NCBI GenBank assembly: GCA_944381635.1 | Contig: CALWLY010000011.1 | Coordinates: forward strand, 1 to 64,000 | From: an uncultured Lachnospiraceae bacterium | GTDB taxonomy: Bacteria > Bacillota > Clostridia > Lachnospirales > Lachnospiraceae | Direction: 5' to 3' | Length of the DNA: 64,000 nucleotides | Shown: one piece after another, positions 45,747 through 56,395 of the stretch | Layout: the number at the start of each line of letters is the position of its first letter | How positions within the stretch are numbered: the stretch's first letter is position 1 | Position numbers and translations under genes: made by a program | Notes under the pieces: model-generated | Seen by the model: only the letters and a program-made list of their open reading frames with translations | Database searches by the model: none | What the model was told of the DNA's origin: nothing

Positions 45747-46934
45747 ATGGCTAAAGCTAAATTCGAAAGAAGCAAACCCCATTGTAACATTGGTACCATC
45801 GGCCACGTTGACCATGGTAAAACAACTTTAACAGCTGCTATCACAAAAACTCTTCATGAGAGATTAGGTACTGGTGAAGCAGTAGCATTTGAAAACATCG
45901 ACAAAGCTCCGGAAGAAAGAGAACGTGGTATCACAATTTCTACAGCTCACGTAGAATACGAAACAGAAAAGAGACACTACGCTCACGTTGACTGCCCTGG
46001 CCATGCTGACTACGTTAAAAACATGATCACAGGTGCTGCTCAGATGGACGGCGCTATCCTGGTAGTTGCTGCTACAGACGGTGTTATGGCTCAGACAAAA
46101 GAGCACATCCTTCTGTCCCGTCAGGTAGGTGTTCCTTACATCGTAGTATTCATGAACAAATGTGATATGGTAGACGATGAAGAGCTGTTAGAGCTGGTTG
46201 AAATGGAAATCACAGAACAGCTTGAAGAATATGATTTCAAAGATTGCCCGATCATCAGAGGTTCAGCTCTGAAAGCTCTGGAAGATCCCAACAGCGAATG
46301 GGGCGACAAGATTCTGGAACTGATGCACACAGTTGATGAGTATGTTCCGGATCCGCAGCGTGATACAGATAAACCGTTCCTGATGCCTGTAGAAGACGTA
46401 TTCACAATCACAGGACGTGGTACAGTTGCTACTGGTAGAGTAGAAAGAGGTACTCTGCACCTGAACGAAGAAGTTGAAATCCTTGGTATCAAAGAAGAAG
46501 TTAAGAAAACTGTTGTTACAGGTATCGAAATGTTCCGTAAGATGCTGGATGAAGCTCAGGCTGGTGATAACATCGGTGCTCTGCTTCGTGGTGTTCAGAG
46601 AACTGAAATCGAAAGAGGACAGGTTCTGGCTAAACCCGGTTCTGTAACTTGCCACAGCAAATTTACAGCTCAGGTTTACGTTCTGACAAAAGATGAAGGT
46701 GGACGTCATACTCCTTTCTTCAACAACTACAGACCTCAGTTCTACTTCAGAACAACAGACGTAACAGGTGTTTGCCGTCTGCCTGAAGGTACAGAAATGT
46801 GCATGCCTGGTGACAACGTAGAAATGACAATCGAACTGATCCATCCCGTAGCTATGGAACAGGGTCTTACATTCGCTATCCGCGAAGGTGGACGTACTGT
46901 AGGATCAGGCCGTGTTGCTACAGTTATCGAATAA
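45747..46934 (+). CDS. tuf: Elongation factor Tu
   Basis: A 395-residue GTPase that delivers aminoacyl-tRNA. G1 [16 protein letters not shown]2 [15 protein letters not shown]3 [12 protein letters not shown] and G4 NKCDMV are present, and domains II and III are complete to the end ([17 protein letters not shown]). AAGGAGGATTACAAAA precedes the ATG. A terminator follows, so the str operon ends here. Confidence 0.98.
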   Translation: MAKAKFERSKPHCNIGTIGHVDHGKTTLTAAITKTLHERLGTGEAVAFENIDKAPEERERGITISTAHVEYETEKRHYAHVDCPGHADYVKNMITGAAQMDGAILVVAATDGVMAQTKEHILLSRQVGVPYIVVFMNKCDMVDDEELLELVEMEITEQLEEYDFKDCPIIRGSALKALEDPNSEWGDKILELMHTVDEYVPDPQRDTDKPFLMPVEDVFTITGRGTVATGRVERGTLHLNEEVEILGIKEEVKKTVVTGIEMFRKMLDEAQAGDNIGALLRGVQRTEIERGQVLAKPGSVTCHSKFTAQVYVLTKDEGGRHTPFFNNYRPQFYFRTTDVTGVCRLPEGTEMCMPGDNVEMTIELIHPVAMEQGLTFAIREGGRTVGSGRVATVIE

Positions 46935-46974
46935 TTTCTAACGAAATTTTCGACATATTTTACCAAAGATAAAG

Positions 46975-47013
46975 AAACCGCAGTTTCCTGAGTAATCAGG
47001 AACTGCGGTTTTT
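46975..47013 (+). terminator. Intrinsic terminator after tuf
   Basis: AAACCGCAGTTTCCTGA / TCAGGAACTGCGGTTT arms with a GTAA-like loop, followed by T5. Confidence 0.92.
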
Positions 47014-47159
47014 GACGTTCAGAGTATTTCTTATACGCGAACTATCTTTTAGGGCAGTGATAAAAGACATACGAACCTGATACTTCAAGAGTAGCAGGAA
47101 AGCAGTTGTCTGTGCTATAATAAGAAAAAATCTGAGACAAAAAGGAGGATATTTCACCA

Positions 47160-48122
47160 ATGACAACCTTTCGTTTTGGTATTATGGGAGCGGGAAACAT
47201 TGCCAATCGGTTCTGCGAGGCTGTGAAACAGATAGAGGGCTGCGAAGTGGCTGCAGTATCCAGCAAAAGCAAAGAAAGAGCAGAAAGCTTTGCCAGGAAG
47301 TATGGGATTGAAAAAGCTTACGACAGCTATGAGGAAATGCTGAAAGATGTAGGACTGGATGCTGTTTACATAGCGGCTACCAGCAACGCTCACTATTCTT
47401 TAACCATGCTCTGCCTGGATTATAAAACGCCGGTGCTCTGTGAGAAGGCCATGTTTTTAAATTCCCGGGAAGCAGAGACGGCACTTCAGCGTTCGGAAAA
47501 GGAGAACGTCTTTGTGATGGAAGCAATGTGGAGCCGCTTTCTTCCGGCGGTAAGAAAAGCCCGGGAATGGATGAGAGAGAAAAAAATTGGAGAATTGGCC
47601 TATGCGGATGCAGCCATTGGATTTTTGGCGCCCAGGGATTTTTCCAACCGTTACTATAACCCGCAGCTGGGAGGCGGCGCAGCCTTTGACCTGACTGTGT
47701 ATACTTATGAACTTCTCACGTTTCTGATCGAGCAGGAAAGGAAAGATATGCAGATCCAAGCTGTCTTCAGTGAAAGTGGTGTAGATGTAAGCGAACATAT
47801 TCAGATTCAGTATGAGACTGCTCTGGCTTCTATGAAAACAACGTTCCTTGCCAATTTGCAGCAAGAGCTTGTATTGTATGGAGATAAGGGAAAAATCGTT
47901 CTTCCCCGCCCACATTTTGCTTCGGAGGCCTTTCTCTATGATGAGAAGGGAAACGTAAAGGAGCATTTTGTGGATGAAAGTGGGCGGGATGGCTTCACCT
48001 ATGAAATAGAAGAGGTTATCCGTTGCGTGCGCCAGGGAAAAATCGAGAGCGACACTGTGCCTCATAGCCTGACACTGGAATGTGCCGGAGTGTTTGATGA
48101 AATTTATAAAAAGAAGCCGTGA
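47160..48122 (+). CDS. Gfo/Idh/MocA-family oxidoreductase
   Basis: A 320-residue NAD(P)-dependent dehydrogenase. The Rossmann motif GIMGAGNIANRF is at residues 7-18, and VLCEKAMFLNS is the family EKP region, here with Ala in place of Pro as in dihydrodiol-dehydrogenase-like members. The substrate-domain motif LGGGAAFDLTVYTYELLTFL contains the conserved GGG and Asp. It probably oxidises a sugar or cyclic polyol. AAGGAGGATATTTCACC precedes the ATG. It is separated from tuf by a terminator and from the DUF2752 gene by 93 bases. Confidence 0.88.
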   Translation: MTTFRFGIMGAGNIANRFCEAVKQIEGCEVAAVSSKSKERAESFARKYGIEKAYDSYEEMLKDVGLDAVYIAATSNAHYSLTMLCLDYKTPVLCEKAMFLNSREAETALQRSEKENVFVMEAMWSRFLPAVRKAREWMREKKIGELAYADAAIGFLAPRDFSNRYYNPQLGGGAAFDLTVYTYELLTFLIEQERKDMQIQAVFSESGVDVSEHIQIQYETALASMKTTFLANLQQELVLYGDKGKIVLPRPHFASEAFLYDEKGNVKEHFVDESGRDGFTYEIEEVIRCVRQGKIESDTVPHSLTLECAGVFDEIYKKKP

Positions 48123-48215
48123 TGAAGATGGTAAACAGAGAAAAAACAAAGAAAAACGGAGAAAGCAAAAGAGGAAATCCGAGGTGCCGGGAAACTATGG
48201 GAACGAGGAAGTGGG

Positions 48216-48707
48216 ATGTCTGAACAGGTCATGAAAAAAAGAAGTGCATATTGGAGAGATGTGCGGGAACGTATAAAAGAGGATATTTTGGAGTACCGAT
48301 GGCTTGCTTTGGCAATAGCCGCCTATTATCTGATCACGAAAATGATGTTTCACGCTTTCTGCCCTATGGTGATCATCACCGGGTTGCCCTGCCCGGGGTG
48401 CGGAATGACCAGAGCTGCGCTCTTTTTCTTAACAGGGCAGTTCGAAAGAAGTCTGTCGCTGACCCCTTTTATTCTGGCGTGGGCAGTTATTGGGGTATAT
48501 GCAGCCATTATGCGTTATCTGGCAGGAAAAAAGTCAAAGATTCTAATGCCACTTATTTATCTTACCATCATTGGGATGTTCCTGTTTTACATCTATCGCA
48601 TGGCGACACAGTTTCCCGGAGATCCGCCGATCAGTTACACGGGAAATAATTTCCTGGAAAGATTGATTCCGGGGTACCGAAGTTTTGTATTGGGACTGTT
48701 TGAGTGA
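48216..48707 (+). CDS. DUF2752 membrane protein
   Basis: A 163-residue membrane protein with about four hydrophobic helices. The family signature is GLPCPGCGMTRAALFFLTGQFERSLSLTP (here cited in part: CPGCGMTRA), which places paired Cys at the start of the second helix. Function is unknown. GAGGAAGTGGG precedes the ATG. It may share a transcript with the oxidoreductase, and a two-way terminator separates it from the convergent methyltransferase. Confidence 0.85.
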   Translation: MSEQVMKKRSAYWRDVRERIKEDILEYRWLALAIAAYYLITKMMFHAFCPMVIITGLPCPGCGMTRAALFFLTGQFERSLSLTPFILAWAVIGVYAAIMRYLAGKKSKILMPLIYLTIIGMFLFYIYRMATQFPGDPPISYTGNNFLERLIPGYRSFVLGLFE

Positions 48708-48738
48708 AAGAAGCCCGATCAGGCGAAGATAACAAAGG

Positions 48739-48789
48739 AAAAGGCTATGGATTTCGTATTGGCAAAAATACGCATTCCATAGCCTTTTT
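48739..48789. terminator. Two-way terminator between convergent genes
   Basis: AAAAGGCTATGGA / TCCATAGCCTTTT outer arms and CGTATT / AATACG inner arms, with A- and T-tracts on the two sides, so it can end both the DUF2752 and the methyltransferase transcripts. Confidence 0.88.
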
Positions 48790-48798
48790 CAAAAAAAT

Positions 48799-49662
48799 TT
48801 AATTGCGGCTCCATCGTCCGGAAGCTCCGCAGGGGAGTACCAGACCGCTTTCTGTGACAGGAAGACCGATTTCTTCCGCCTCCACTTTTCCGCCGAAACG
48901 GGAAACGATAGAAGTATTTATCATATAACTAAGCACCGCCGGCTGCAGTCCGGTGGTATAGGAATTTACCAGGAAAAATTCAGCATTTTCGGAAAGGATT
49001 TGAGAAGTAAGTTCAATAAAGGGGAAAATGCTTTCCTCGATTTTCCAGATTTCACCTTTGGGACCTCTTCCGTAGGAGGGAGGATCCATGATGATGCCGT
49101 CGTATTTGTTTCCACGGCGTATCTCACGCTCTACAAATTTCACACAGTCGTCCACCAGCCAGCGGATGGGAGCATCTGAAAGACCGGAAGCGGCGGCGTT
49201 TTCCTTGGCCCAGGTTACCATTCCCTTGGAGGCGTCAACATGGGTGACGCTTGCGCCTGCTTTGGCAGCGGCCAGTGTGGCCCCGCCGGTATAGGCAAAA
49301 AGATTCAATACTTTTAAGGGGCGTTCGGCGTTTTTTATGATTTCGGAAAACCAGTCCCAGTTTACGGCCTGCTCGGGGAAAAGGCCGGTATGTTTAAAGG
49401 AAAAGGGTTTGAGTCGGAAGGTAAGCTCCCTGTAATGGATACTCCATTCTTCCGGGAGATTGAAAAACTCCCATTCTCCGCCGCCGCGGCTGCTGCGGTG
49501 GTAATGACCGTTCTTTTTTTTCCAGCCCGGATGCTTTTTGGGGGTATTCCAAATTACCTGCGGGTCCGGACGGACAAGAAGATAATCTCCCCAGCGCTCC
49601 AGTTTTTCTCCGGACGAAGTGTCAATTACCTCATAATCGTTCCAATTGTTTGCAATCCACAT
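48799..49662 (-). CDS. RlmI-like class I methyltransferase
   Basis: A 287-residue protein of the COG1092 type. A short N-terminal region is followed by the SAM domain: PLKVLNLFAYTGGATLAAAKAGA (motif I region), THVDASKGMVTWAKEN (acidic ribose-binding Asp) and DGIIMDPPSYGRGPKGE, where DPPSYG is the motif IV of 23S rRNA m5C methyltransferases such as RlmI. The PUA domain of RlmI itself is missing. The start at 49662 follows AATGGAGGATTT; the frame continues to 49767 without a ribosome binding site. rRNA is the likely target, but this is by family only. Confidence 0.85.
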   Translation of the reverse strand: MWIANNWNDYEVIDTSSGEKLERWGDYLLVRPDPQVIWNTPKKHPGWKKKNGHYHRSSRGGGEWEFFNLPEEWSIHYRELTFRLKPFSFKHTGLFPEQAVNWDWFSEIIKNAERPLKVLNLFAYTGGATLAAAKAGASVTHVDASKGMVTWAKENAAASGLSDAPIRWLVDDCVKFVEREIRRGNKYDGIIMDPPSYGRGPKGEIWKIEESIFPFIELTSQILSENAEFFLVNSYTTGLQPAVLSYMINTSIVSRFGGKVEAEEIGLPVTESGLVLPCGASGRWSRN

Positions 49663-50021
49663 AAATCCTCCATTCTGCCGTAAGAAAACGGCAAGATCTC
49701 TGCGCGGAAAAGAAAGTTTCAGATTTTTCCGCACTGTGTTTCTTCCTATTATATATAGTGTGTACAATACCAGGCTCCCAAAGATATCCGTGTCTCAAAA
49801 TATGTAACTGGATAATTTCTGATTCCGGCTGTCATTGCTGCCTGAGGCTGATTCTTTTTCTACTATACAATAAGGAAAATTCTTTGGCAAGCATAAGCCG
49901 CAGACAGGTACGTGTTTAAGAAAAGAAAAGGCTGGAAAAACTGAAAAAAGTTCAGAAAAATAAAAATCGTGATAGTGCTGAAAATAGAGAAAAATTTTTG
50001 TAAAAAAATTCAAAAAAACTA
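49663..50021. other. Gene-free divergent control region
   Basis: No gene. This region separates the minus-strand methyltransferase from the S10 operon and must hold the methyltransferase promoter. It is AT-rich, and I did not find a promoter pair that clearly stands out. Confidence 0.45.
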
Positions 50022-50050
50022 TTGCATTTTCTTTTTTCATCCTTTATAAT
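50022..50050 (+). promoter_or_regulatory. S10 operon promoter
   Basis: TTGCAT (50022-50027) and perfect TATAAT (50045-50050) with a 17-base spacer, giving a leader of about 255 bases before rpsJ. Confidence 0.8.
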
Positions 50051-50056
50051 ACGAAT

Positions 50057-50305
50057 TGCTGTGACATGATAGCTATGAAGCGTGAGGTTGCTGCCCCAGT
50101 GGCAGGTTTTCCGTGGAGCGAATGTCAAGTTAGGAAACTGACGACAAGTCACTGTACAGTAACTGAAGTCTGCCGGATGGCAGGAACGTGTGTTGGAATA
50201 GGAAGAGCGTGAGTTCTTCCGGAAATAATAATAGGACACACACGGGAGAGTGTACAGTCACCGCTTGTCGCACTTAGAATTAGAAGCGCGAAAAGGAGGC
50301 GACTT
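50057..50305 (+). promoter_or_regulatory. Structured S10 operon leader
   Basis: Several stems are visible. CTGCC-CCAGT-GGCAG spans 50091-50105. A closing stem runs between CGACAAGTCACTGTACA (50142-50158) and TGTACAGTCACCGCTTGTCG (50251-50270), and inside it lie TGCC-GGAT-GGCA (50171-50182), CGTGTGT / ACACACG (50187-50244) and GGAAGA / TCTTCC (50201-50220). There is no T-tract, so control by translation or RNA-protein contact is more likely than attenuation. The protein partner is not known here. Confidence 0.65.
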
Positions 50306-50310
50306 TTTTT

Positions 50311-50628
50311 ATGGCAAATCAGGTAATGAGAATTACATTGAAAGCTTATGATCATCAGTTAGTAGATGCATCTGCCAAAAAAATCATTGAAACAGTTAAG
50401 AAAAATGGAGCAAAGGTGAGCGGACCGGTACCGCTTCCGACAAAGAAGGAAGTTGTTACTATCCTGAGAGCTGTTCACAAATACAAAGACTCCAGAGAGC
50501 AGTTCGAACAGAGAACTCACAAGAGACTGATCGATATCATGACACCTACAGCAAAAACAGTAGATGCTCTGCAGAGACTGGAAATGCCCGCTGGTGTTTA
50601 CATTGATATCAAAATGAAAAACAAATAA
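50311..50628 (+). CDS. rpsJ: Ribosomal protein S10
   Basis: A 105-residue 30S protein (also NusE). [20 protein letters not shown] and [37 protein letters not shown]-type core blocks are present ([14 protein letters not shown]). AAAAGGAGGCGAC precedes the ATG. First gene of the S10 operon; a spacer of 123 bases with a TCTCC-GCATGC-GGGGAGA hairpin separates it from rplC. Confidence 0.97.
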   Translation: MANQVMRITLKAYDHQLVDASAKKIIETVKKNGAKVSGPVPLPTKKEVVTILRAVHKYKDSREQFEQRTHKRLIDIMTPTAKTVDALQRLEMPAGVYIDIKMKNK

Positions 50629-50751
50629 GTAAAAACAAAGAAACCTCTACAAAGACGTATGAATAGTCCAACAGCTTTAAACATCTCCGCATGCGGGGAG
50701 ACAAAAGCCGCGAATATTCCGCTATGTAGAAAAAACAGGAGGTAAAGTAAA

Positions 50752-51435
50752 ATGAAAAAAGCGATTTTAGCTACTAAAGTCGGCATGACACAGATCTTCA
50801 ATGAAGATGGCGTACTGGTTCCTGTAACCGTACTGCAGGCTGGACCTTGTGTAGTAACACAGGTAAAGACAGTTGAAAATGATGGATATGAAGCAGTTCA
50901 GGTTGGCTTCGTAGACAAGAAAGAAAGAATCGTTAACAAAGATAAAGCTGGTAAGAAAGAAGTTATCCACAGACACGGTGTTCCGAAAGCTCTGAAGGGA
51001 CACTTCGAAAAAGCTGGTGTTTCCTGCAAGAGATACGTAAGAGAGTTCAAATTTGAAAACTCTTCCGAATACGCTCCTGCACAGGAAATCAAAGCTGACA
51101 TCTTCACAGCTGGAGATAAAGTAGATGCAACTGCAATCTCTAAAGGTAAGGGATTCCAGGGCGCAATCAAGAGACACGGACAGCACAGAGGACCTATGGC
51201 TCACGGTTCCAAATTCCATCGTCATCAGGGTTCCAACGGTGCATGTTCTTCTCCGAGCCGCGTGTTCAAAGGAAAAGGAATGCCTGGACATATGGGATGC
51301 GTTAAAGTAACTGTTCAGAATCTGGAAGTTGTAAGAGTTGACGCAGACAAGAACCTGCTTTTAGTGAAAGGTGCAGTACCGGGACCTAAGAAAGCATTGG
51401 TAACAATCAAAGAAACCACAAGAATGGATGCTTAA
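50752..51435 (+). CDS. rplC: Ribosomal protein L3
   Basis: A 227-residue 50S assembly protein. Motifs are [37 protein letters not shown] and [15 protein letters not shown]. It is slightly longer than common L3 because of an insertion around residues 100-120 ([21 protein letters not shown]). AGGAGGTAAAGTAAA precedes the ATG. Confidence 0.97.
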   Translation: MKKAILATKVGMTQIFNEDGVLVPVTVLQAGPCVVTQVKTVENDGYEAVQVGFVDKKERIVNKDKAGKKEVIHRHGVPKALKGHFEKAGVSCKRYVREFKFENSSEYAPAQEIKADIFTAGDKVDATAISKGKGFQGAIKRHGQHRGPMAHGSKFHRHQGSNGACSSPSRVFKGKGMPGHMGCVKVTVQNLEVVRVDADKNLLLVKGAVPGPKKALVTIKETTRMDA

Positions 51436-51458
51436 TTTAGGAAAGGAGGAACATTCAG

Positions 51459-52079
51459 ATGGCAAACGTATCTGTTTATAATATGGAAGGCAAGGAAGTT
51501 GGAACAATCGAATTAAACGATGCGGTATTCGGTGTTGAAGTAAACGAACACCTGGTACACATGGCAGTTGTTCAGCAGCTTGCAAACAATCGTCAGGGAA
51601 CACAGAAAGCAAAAACTCGTTCTGAAGTTTCCGGCGGCGGAAGAAAACCTTGGAGACAGAAAGGAACCGGTCATGCCAGACAGGGTTCAACAAGATCTCC
51701 TCAGTGGACAGGAGGCGGCGTTGTATTCGCTCCCGTACCGAGAGATTATTCTTTCAAATTAAACAAGAAAGAAAAAAGAGCTGCTCTGAAGTCTGCACTG
51801 ACAAGCAGAGTACAGGCTAACAAACTGATCGTTGTTGATGAACTGAAATTCGACAGCATCAAGACAAAGAACTTCAAACAGGTTATGGATAACCTGAAAG
51901 TGGAAAAAGGCCTGGTAGTTCTGGCTGAAAACGATACAAACGTTGTAATGAGCGCTAAAAATATGGCTGACATCCATACAACACTGACAAATCAGCTCAA
52001 TGTATACGATGTGATGAAAGCTAACACAGTAGTTCTGACAAAAGACGCTGTTAAGACTATCGAGGAGGTGTACGCATAA
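51459..52079 (+). CDS. rplD: Ribosomal protein L4
   Basis: A 206-residue protein. The extended loop [20 protein letters not shown] then [16 protein letters not shown] is typical and reaches the exit tunnel. AAAGGAGGAACATTCAG precedes the ATG. The stop overlaps the start of rplW by one base (TAATG). Confidence 0.97.
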   Translation: MANVSVYNMEGKEVGTIELNDAVFGVEVNEHLVHMAVVQQLANNRQGTQKAKTRSEVSGGGRKPWRQKGTGHARQGSTRSPQWTGGGVVFAPVPRDYSFKLNKKEKRAALKSALTSRVQANKLIVVDELKFDSIKTKNFKQVMDNLKVEKGLVVLAENDTNVVMSAKNMADIHTTLTNQLNVYDVMKANTVVLTKDAVKTIEEVYA

Positions 52080-52378
52080 TGGCAGATATTAAATACTATG
52101 ACGTAATCCTCAAACCGGTTATCACAGAGAAAAGTATGGCTGGAATGGGAGAAAAGAAATATACTTTCTTAGTTCATCCTGAAGCAACAAAAATTCAGAT
52201 CAAAGAAGCTGTTGAAAAAATGTTCGAAGGAACAAAGGTTGCAAAGGTTAACACCATGAACCTGGACGGCAAAAAGAAAAGACGCGGTATGGTTGTTGGC
52301 AAAACAGCTAAAACCAAAAAAGCAATTGTTCAGCTGACAGAAGAAAGCAAAGATATCGAAATTTTTGCTGGTCTGTAA
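52079..52378 (+). CDS. rplW: Ribosomal protein L23
   Basis: A 99-residue protein at the tunnel exit that binds trigger factor and [16 protein letters not shown] and [22 protein letters not shown] are present. Its ATG uses the last A of the rplD stop, so translation is coupled; the GAGGAGG inside the rplD end is its ribosome binding site. Confidence 0.97.
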   Translation: MADIKYYDVILKPVITEKSMAGMGEKKYTFLVHPEATKIQIKEAVEKMFEGTKVAKVNTMNLDGKKKRRGMVVGKTAKTKKAIVQLTEESKDIEIFAGL

Positions 52379-52499
52379 TCATTCAAGGCAAGCGATGAAC
52401 ATGTTTAAGCTGAACGTTTTATAATCCGCTGCCTTATGGTTCATCGCGAATATGTGCAACAAAAGCACGACAATAAATATCAGAAAAGGAGAAAAAATC

Positions 52500-53342
52500 A
52501 TGGGAATTAAAACCTATAATCCCTATACACCTTCCAGAAGAAATATGACTGGTTCTGATTTCGCTGAAATCACAAAGACAACTCCTGAGAAGAGCCTTTG
52601 TGTTTCTCTGAACAAAAAAGCTGGTCGTAACAATCAGGGTAAAATCACTGTAAGACACCGCGGAGGCGGAGCAAGAAGAAAATACAGAATCATCGATTTC
52701 AAGAGAAATAAAGATGGTATTCCGGCAACTGTAATCGGTATCGAATACGATCCGAACAGAACAGCTAACATCGCACTGATCTGCTACGCAGACGGCGAGA
52801 AAGCTTACATCCTTGCACCGGAAGGATTAAAAGACGGCATGAAGGTCATGAACGGACCGGAAGCTGAAGTAAGAGTAGGCAACTGCTTACCTTTATCTGA
52901 AATCCCTGTTGGTACTCAGGTACACAACATTGAATTATATCCTGGCAAAGGCGGACAGATGGTTCGTTCTGCAGGAAACAGCGCACAGTTAATGGCTAAA
53001 GAAGGAAAGTATGCAACACTGAGACTTCCCTCCGGAGAAATGAGAATGGTTCCGATCGTATGCCGCGCAACAATCGGTGTAGTTGGAAACAGTGAGCATA
53101 ACCTTATCAATATCGGTAAAGCAGGACGTAAGCGTCACATGGGCATCCGCCCGACAGTACGCGGTTCTGTTATGAACCCGAATGACCATCCGCACGGTGG
53201 TGGTGAAGGAAAGACAGGCATCGGCCGCCCGGGTCCGTGTACTCCTTGGGGCAAACCTGCACTTGGCTTGAAGACACGTAAAAAGAAAAAAGCGTCCAAC
53301 AAGCTGATTGTAAGAAGAAGAGACGGCAGAGCTATTAAATAG
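52500..53342 (+). CDS. rplB: Ribosomal protein L2
   Basis: A 280-residue protein near the peptidyl transferase centre. [20 protein letters not shown], and the C-terminal [21 protein letters not shown] with the essential His, are intact. The ATG at 52500 follows AAAGGAGAAAAAATC. A 121-base spacer separates it from rplW. Confidence 0.97.
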   Translation: MGIKTYNPYTPSRRNMTGSDFAEITKTTPEKSLCVSLNKKAGRNNQGKITVRHRGGGARRKYRIIDFKRNKDGIPATVIGIEYDPNRTANIALICYADGEKAYILAPEGLKDGMKVMNGPEAEVRVGNCLPLSEIPVGTQVHNIELYPGKGGQMVRSAGNSAQLMAKEGKYATLRLPSGEMRMVPIVCRATIGVVGNSEHNLINIGKAGRKRHMGIRPTVRGSVMNPNDHPHGGGEGKTGIGRPGPCTPWGKPALGLKTRKKKKASNKLIVRRRDGRAIK

Positions 53343-53362
53343 TTGATAAGGAGGAAAGAATC

Positions 53363-53644
53363 ATGGCAAGATCACTGAAAAAAGGACCGTTCGCAGATGC
53401 AAGCTTACTGAAAAAAGTAGATGCTCTCAACGCTTCCGGACAGAAGCAGGTAATCAAAACCTGGTCCCGTCGTTCCACAATTTTCCCGTCCTTCGTTGGA
53501 CACACAATTGCGGTTCATGACGGAAGAAAACATGTGCCGGTATATGTAACAGAAGATATGGTAGGCCATAAACTTGGTGAGTTCGTTGCAACAAGAACTT
53601 ACAGAGGACATGGAAAAGACGAAAAGAAATCCAAAGTTAGATAA
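53363..53644 (+). CDS. rpsS: Ribosomal protein S19
   Basis: A 93-residue 30S head protein. [39 protein letters not shown] and [10 protein letters not shown] match the family. AAGGAGGAAAGAATC precedes the ATG. Confidence 0.97.
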   Translation: MARSLKKGPFADASLLKKVDALNASGQKQVIKTWSRRSTIFPSFVGHTIAVHDGRKHVPVYVTEDMVGHKLGEFVATRTYRGHGKDEKKSKVR

Positions 53645-53664
53645 TTGAAAGGAGGGTTTTATCC

Positions 53665-54051
53665 ATGGCTAGAGGACATAGATCCCAGATTAAAAGAGAG
53701 AGAAATGCGAATAAAGATACAAGACCTTCTGCAAAATTATCTTACGCAAGAGTGTCTGTAACAAAAGCATGTTTCGTATTAGATGCAATCAGAGGCAAAG
53801 ATGTAAATACAGCGCTGGCTATTCTGGAATACAACCCCAGATATGCTTCCAGCCTGATCAAAAAATTATTAGAATCTGCAATCGCAAACGCTGAAAACAA
53901 TAACGGTATGAACAGAGACAACCTTTACGTTGCTGAGTGCTTTGCGAACAAAGGACCCACAATGAAGAGAGTAAAACCGAGAGCACAGGGTAGAGCTTAC
54001 AGAATCGAAAAGAGAATGAGCCACATTACAGTTGTGCTTGATGAGAGATAG
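53665..54051 (+). CDS. rplV: Ribosomal protein L22
   Basis: A 128-residue exit-tunnel protein. [35 protein letters not shown] and the loop [20 protein letters not shown] are present. AAAGGAGGGTTTTATCC precedes the ATG. It includes a short basic N-terminal extension, [14 protein letters not shown]. Confidence 0.96.
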   Translation: MARGHRSQIKRERNANKDTRPSAKLSYARVSVTKACFVLDAIRGKDVNTALAILEYNPRYASSLIKKLLESAIANAENNNGMNRDNLYVAECFANKGPTMKRVKPRAQGRAYRIEKRMSHITVVLDER

Positions 54052-54062
54052 GAGGAAAAGTA

Positions 54063-54719
54063 ATGGGACAGAAAGTTAATCCTCATGGCTTGAGAGTCGG
54101 CGTTATCAAAGATTGGGATTCCAAATGGTATGCAGACGCTGAATTTTCAGATTTCTTAGTAGAAGATTACAACATCAGAAAATTCTTAAAAAATAAATTA
54201 TACAGCGCAGGTGTTTCCAAGATTGAAATCGAAAGAGCATCCGACAGAGTAAAGATTATCCTTTACACTGCAAAACCGGGTGTTGTTATCGGTAAAGGCG
54301 GCGCTGAAATCGAAGCAACCAAAAAAGAACTTTCCAAAATCACAGACAAAAAAGTTCTGGTTGATATCAAAGAAATCAAAAGACCTGACAGAGACGCTCA
54401 GCTGGTAGCTGAAAACATTGCTCAGCAGTTAGAGAACCGTGTTTCTTTCCGTAGAGCAATGAAATCCTGCATGAGCAGAACAATGAAAGCAGGCGCACTG
54501 GGAATCAAAACAAGCGTATCCGGACGTCTCGGCGGTGCAGATATGGCTCGTACAGAGTTCTACAGTGAAGGCACTATCCCGCTTCAGACCTTAAGAGCTG
54601 ACATCGATTATGGATTTGCTGAAGCAGATACAACTTATGGTAAAATTGGTGTTAAAGTGTGGATTTACAAGGGCGAAGTACTTCCCGCTAAAGGAAACAA
54701 GGAAGGGAGCGATAAATAA
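54063..54719 (+). CDS. rpsC: Ribosomal protein S3
   Basis: A 218-residue mRNA-entry protein with helicase function. [13 protein letters not shown], the KH domain [18 protein letters not shown] and [17 protein letters not shown] are present. GGAGGAAAAGT precedes the ATG. It overlaps rplP by one base (TAATG). Confidence 0.97.
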   Translation: MGQKVNPHGLRVGVIKDWDSKWYADAEFSDFLVEDYNIRKFLKNKLYSAGVSKIEIERASDRVKIILYTAKPGVVIGKGGAEIEATKKELSKITDKKVLVDIKEIKRPDRDAQLVAENIAQQLENRVSFRRAMKSCMSRTMKAGALGIKTSVSGRLGGADMARTEFYSEGTIPLQTLRADIDYGFAEADTTYGKIGVKVWIYKGEVLPAKGNKEGSDK

Positions 54720-55156
54720 TGTTAATGCCTAAGAGAGTAAAACGTCGTAAACAGTTCCGCGGTTCTATGAAGGGTAAAGCTCTGCGCGGCAATACGATTA
54801 CTTACGGTGAATATGGTCTCGTAGCAACCGAACCCTGCTGGATCAAATCCAATCAGATCGAAGCAGCCCGTATCGCGTTGACACGTTATACAAAACGTAC
54901 AGGTAAAGTTTGGATCAAAATTTTCCCTGACAAACCAGTAACAGCAAAACCAGCAGAAACACGTATGGGTTCCGGTAAAGGTACTCTTGAATACTGGGTA
55001 GCAGTTGTTAAGCCAGGACGTGTAATGTTCGAAATTGCAGGCGTTTCCGAAGAAGCTGCAAAAGAAGCATTACGTCTTGCAATGCATAAGCTTCCTTGCA
55101 AATGTAAAATTGTTTCTAAAGCAGACTTGGAAGGCGGTGTATCAAATGAAAACTAA
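54719..55156 (+). CDS. rplP: Ribosomal protein L16
   Basis: A 145-residue protein near the A-site tRNA elbow. [40 protein letters not shown] and [20 protein letters not shown] match. The first ATG overlaps the rpsC stop; a second ATG six bases later would give MPKRVK. The 3' end overlaps rpmC by 11 bases. Confidence 0.97.
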   Translation: MLMPKRVKRRKQFRGSMKGKALRGNTITYGEYGLVATEPCWIKSNQIEAARIALTRYTKRTGKVWIKIFPDKPVTAKPAETRMGSGKGTLEYWVAVVKPGRVMFEIAGVSEEAAKEALRLAMHKLPCKCKIVSKADLEGGVSNEN

Positions 55157-55355
55157 TAAGTATGTAGAAGATTTACAGACAAAATCAGCTGCAGAATTAG
55201 CACAGGAATTAGTAGCTGCTAAAAAAGAACTTTTCAATTTGAGATTCCAGAATGCAACAAACCAGCTTGATAATACTGCAAGAATCAAAGAAGTCAGAAA
55301 AAACATTGCCAGAATTCAGACAGTAATGAATCAGAAAGCTAAAGTTGCTGAATAA
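55146..55355 (+). CDS. rpmC: Ribosomal protein L29
   Basis: A 69-residue helical hairpin protein. It starts at the ATG at 55146, inside the end of rplP, with GGAAGGCGG as a ribosome binding site. [35 protein letters not shown]-type core (here [16 protein letters not shown]) identifies it. Confidence 0.95.
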   Translation: MKTNKYVEDLQTKSAAELAQELVAAKKELFNLRFQNATNQLDNTARIKEVRKNIARIQTVMNQKAKVAE

Positions 55356-55393
55356 TGATTTCTCGTGATTATCCCAGAAAGGAGAAAACAAAC

Positions 55394-55648
55394 GTGGAAA
55401 GAAATTTAAGAAAAACACGTACTGGTAAAGTCGTAAGCAATAAAATGGACAAAACAATTGTTGTTGCAATTGAAAATCACGTTAAGCATCCTCTTTACAA
55501 AAAAATCGTAAAAGAGACTTATAAACTGAAAGCACATGATGAGAACAACGAATGCAATATCGGTGACACTGTCAAAGTTATGGAAACAAGACCTCTGTCC
55601 AAAGATAAAAGATGGAGACTCGTTGAAATCGTTGAAAAAGTAAAATAA
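55394..55648 (+). CDS. rpsQ: Ribosomal protein S17
   Basis: An 84-residue OB-fold protein. It begins with GTG at 55394 after [36 protein letters not shown] and [20 protein letters not shown] are typical. Confidence 0.96.
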   Translation: MERNLRKTRTGKVVSNKMDKTIVVAIENHVKHPLYKKIVKETYKLKAHDENNECNIGDTVKVMETRPLSKDKRWRLVEIVEKVK

Positions 55649-55680
55649 TTTAACGGTAATACGTTGGAAGGAGAATTAGC

Positions 55681-56049
55681 ATGGTTCAACAGGAAACTAG
55701 ATTGAAGGTTGCTGATAATACCGGTGCAAAAGAACTGCTGTGCATCCGTGTTATGGGTGGATCTACAAGAAGATATGCGAATATCGGTGATGTAATCGTT
55801 GCCAGCGTTAAAGATGCAACACCAGGCGGCGTTGTAAAGAAAGGTGACGTTGTTAAGGCTGTTGTAGTTCGTACTGTAAAAGGCGCTCGTCGTAAAGACG
55901 GTTCTTATATCAAATTTGATGAAAATGCTGCTGTTATCATTAAAGATGACAAGACTCCGAAAGGAACTCGTATCTTTGGACCGGTAGCACGTGAGCTTCG
56001 TGAGAAACAGTTTATGAAGATTGTTTCCCTGGCTCCCGAAGTATTATAG
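55681..56049 (+). CDS. rplN: Ribosomal protein L14
   Basis: A 122-residue protein. [40 protein letters not shown] and [20 protein letters not shown] are present. GAAGGAGAATTAGC precedes the ATG. Confidence 0.97.
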   Translation: MVQQETRLKVADNTGAKELLCIRVMGGSTRRYANIGDVIVASVKDATPGGVVKKGDVVKAVVVRTVKGARRKDGSYIKFDENAAVIIKDDKTPKGTRIFGPVARELREKQFMKIVSLAPEVL

Positions 56050-56060
56050 GAGGTGTCTTT

Positions 56061-56372
56061 ATGTCTACAATGAAAATTAAAAAAGGCGATACTGTAAAAG
56101 TTATCACCGGAAAAGATAAAGACAAAGAAGGAAAAGTTCTTTCTGTTGATAAGAAAAACGGTAAAGTGATCGTGGAAGGTGCCAACATGGTCACCAAACA
56201 CACAAAACCTTCAGTAGCAAACCAGAACGGCGGCATCATCCAGAAGGAAGCTCCTATTGATGCTTCAAACGTAATGTATGTTCACAAAGGAAAAGCTACA
56301 AGAGTCGGCTTCAAATTTGAGAATGGCAAAAAAGTACGTTTCGCTAAATCTACTGGCGAAGTTATTGATTAA
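56061..56372 (+). CDS. rplX: Ribosomal protein L24
   Basis: A 103-residue KOW-domain protein that starts 50S assembly. [20 protein letters not shown] and [10 protein letters not shown] match. AGGAGGTGTCTTT precedes the ATG, 11 bases after rplN. Confidence 0.97.
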   Translation: MSTMKIKKGDTVKVITGKDKDKEGKVLSVDKKNGKVIVEGANMVTKHTKPSVANQNGGIIQKEAPIDASNVMYVHKGKATRVGFKFENGKKVRFAKSTGEVID

Positions 56373-56395
56373 TTCTAAGGAAGGAGGCCGAAATA

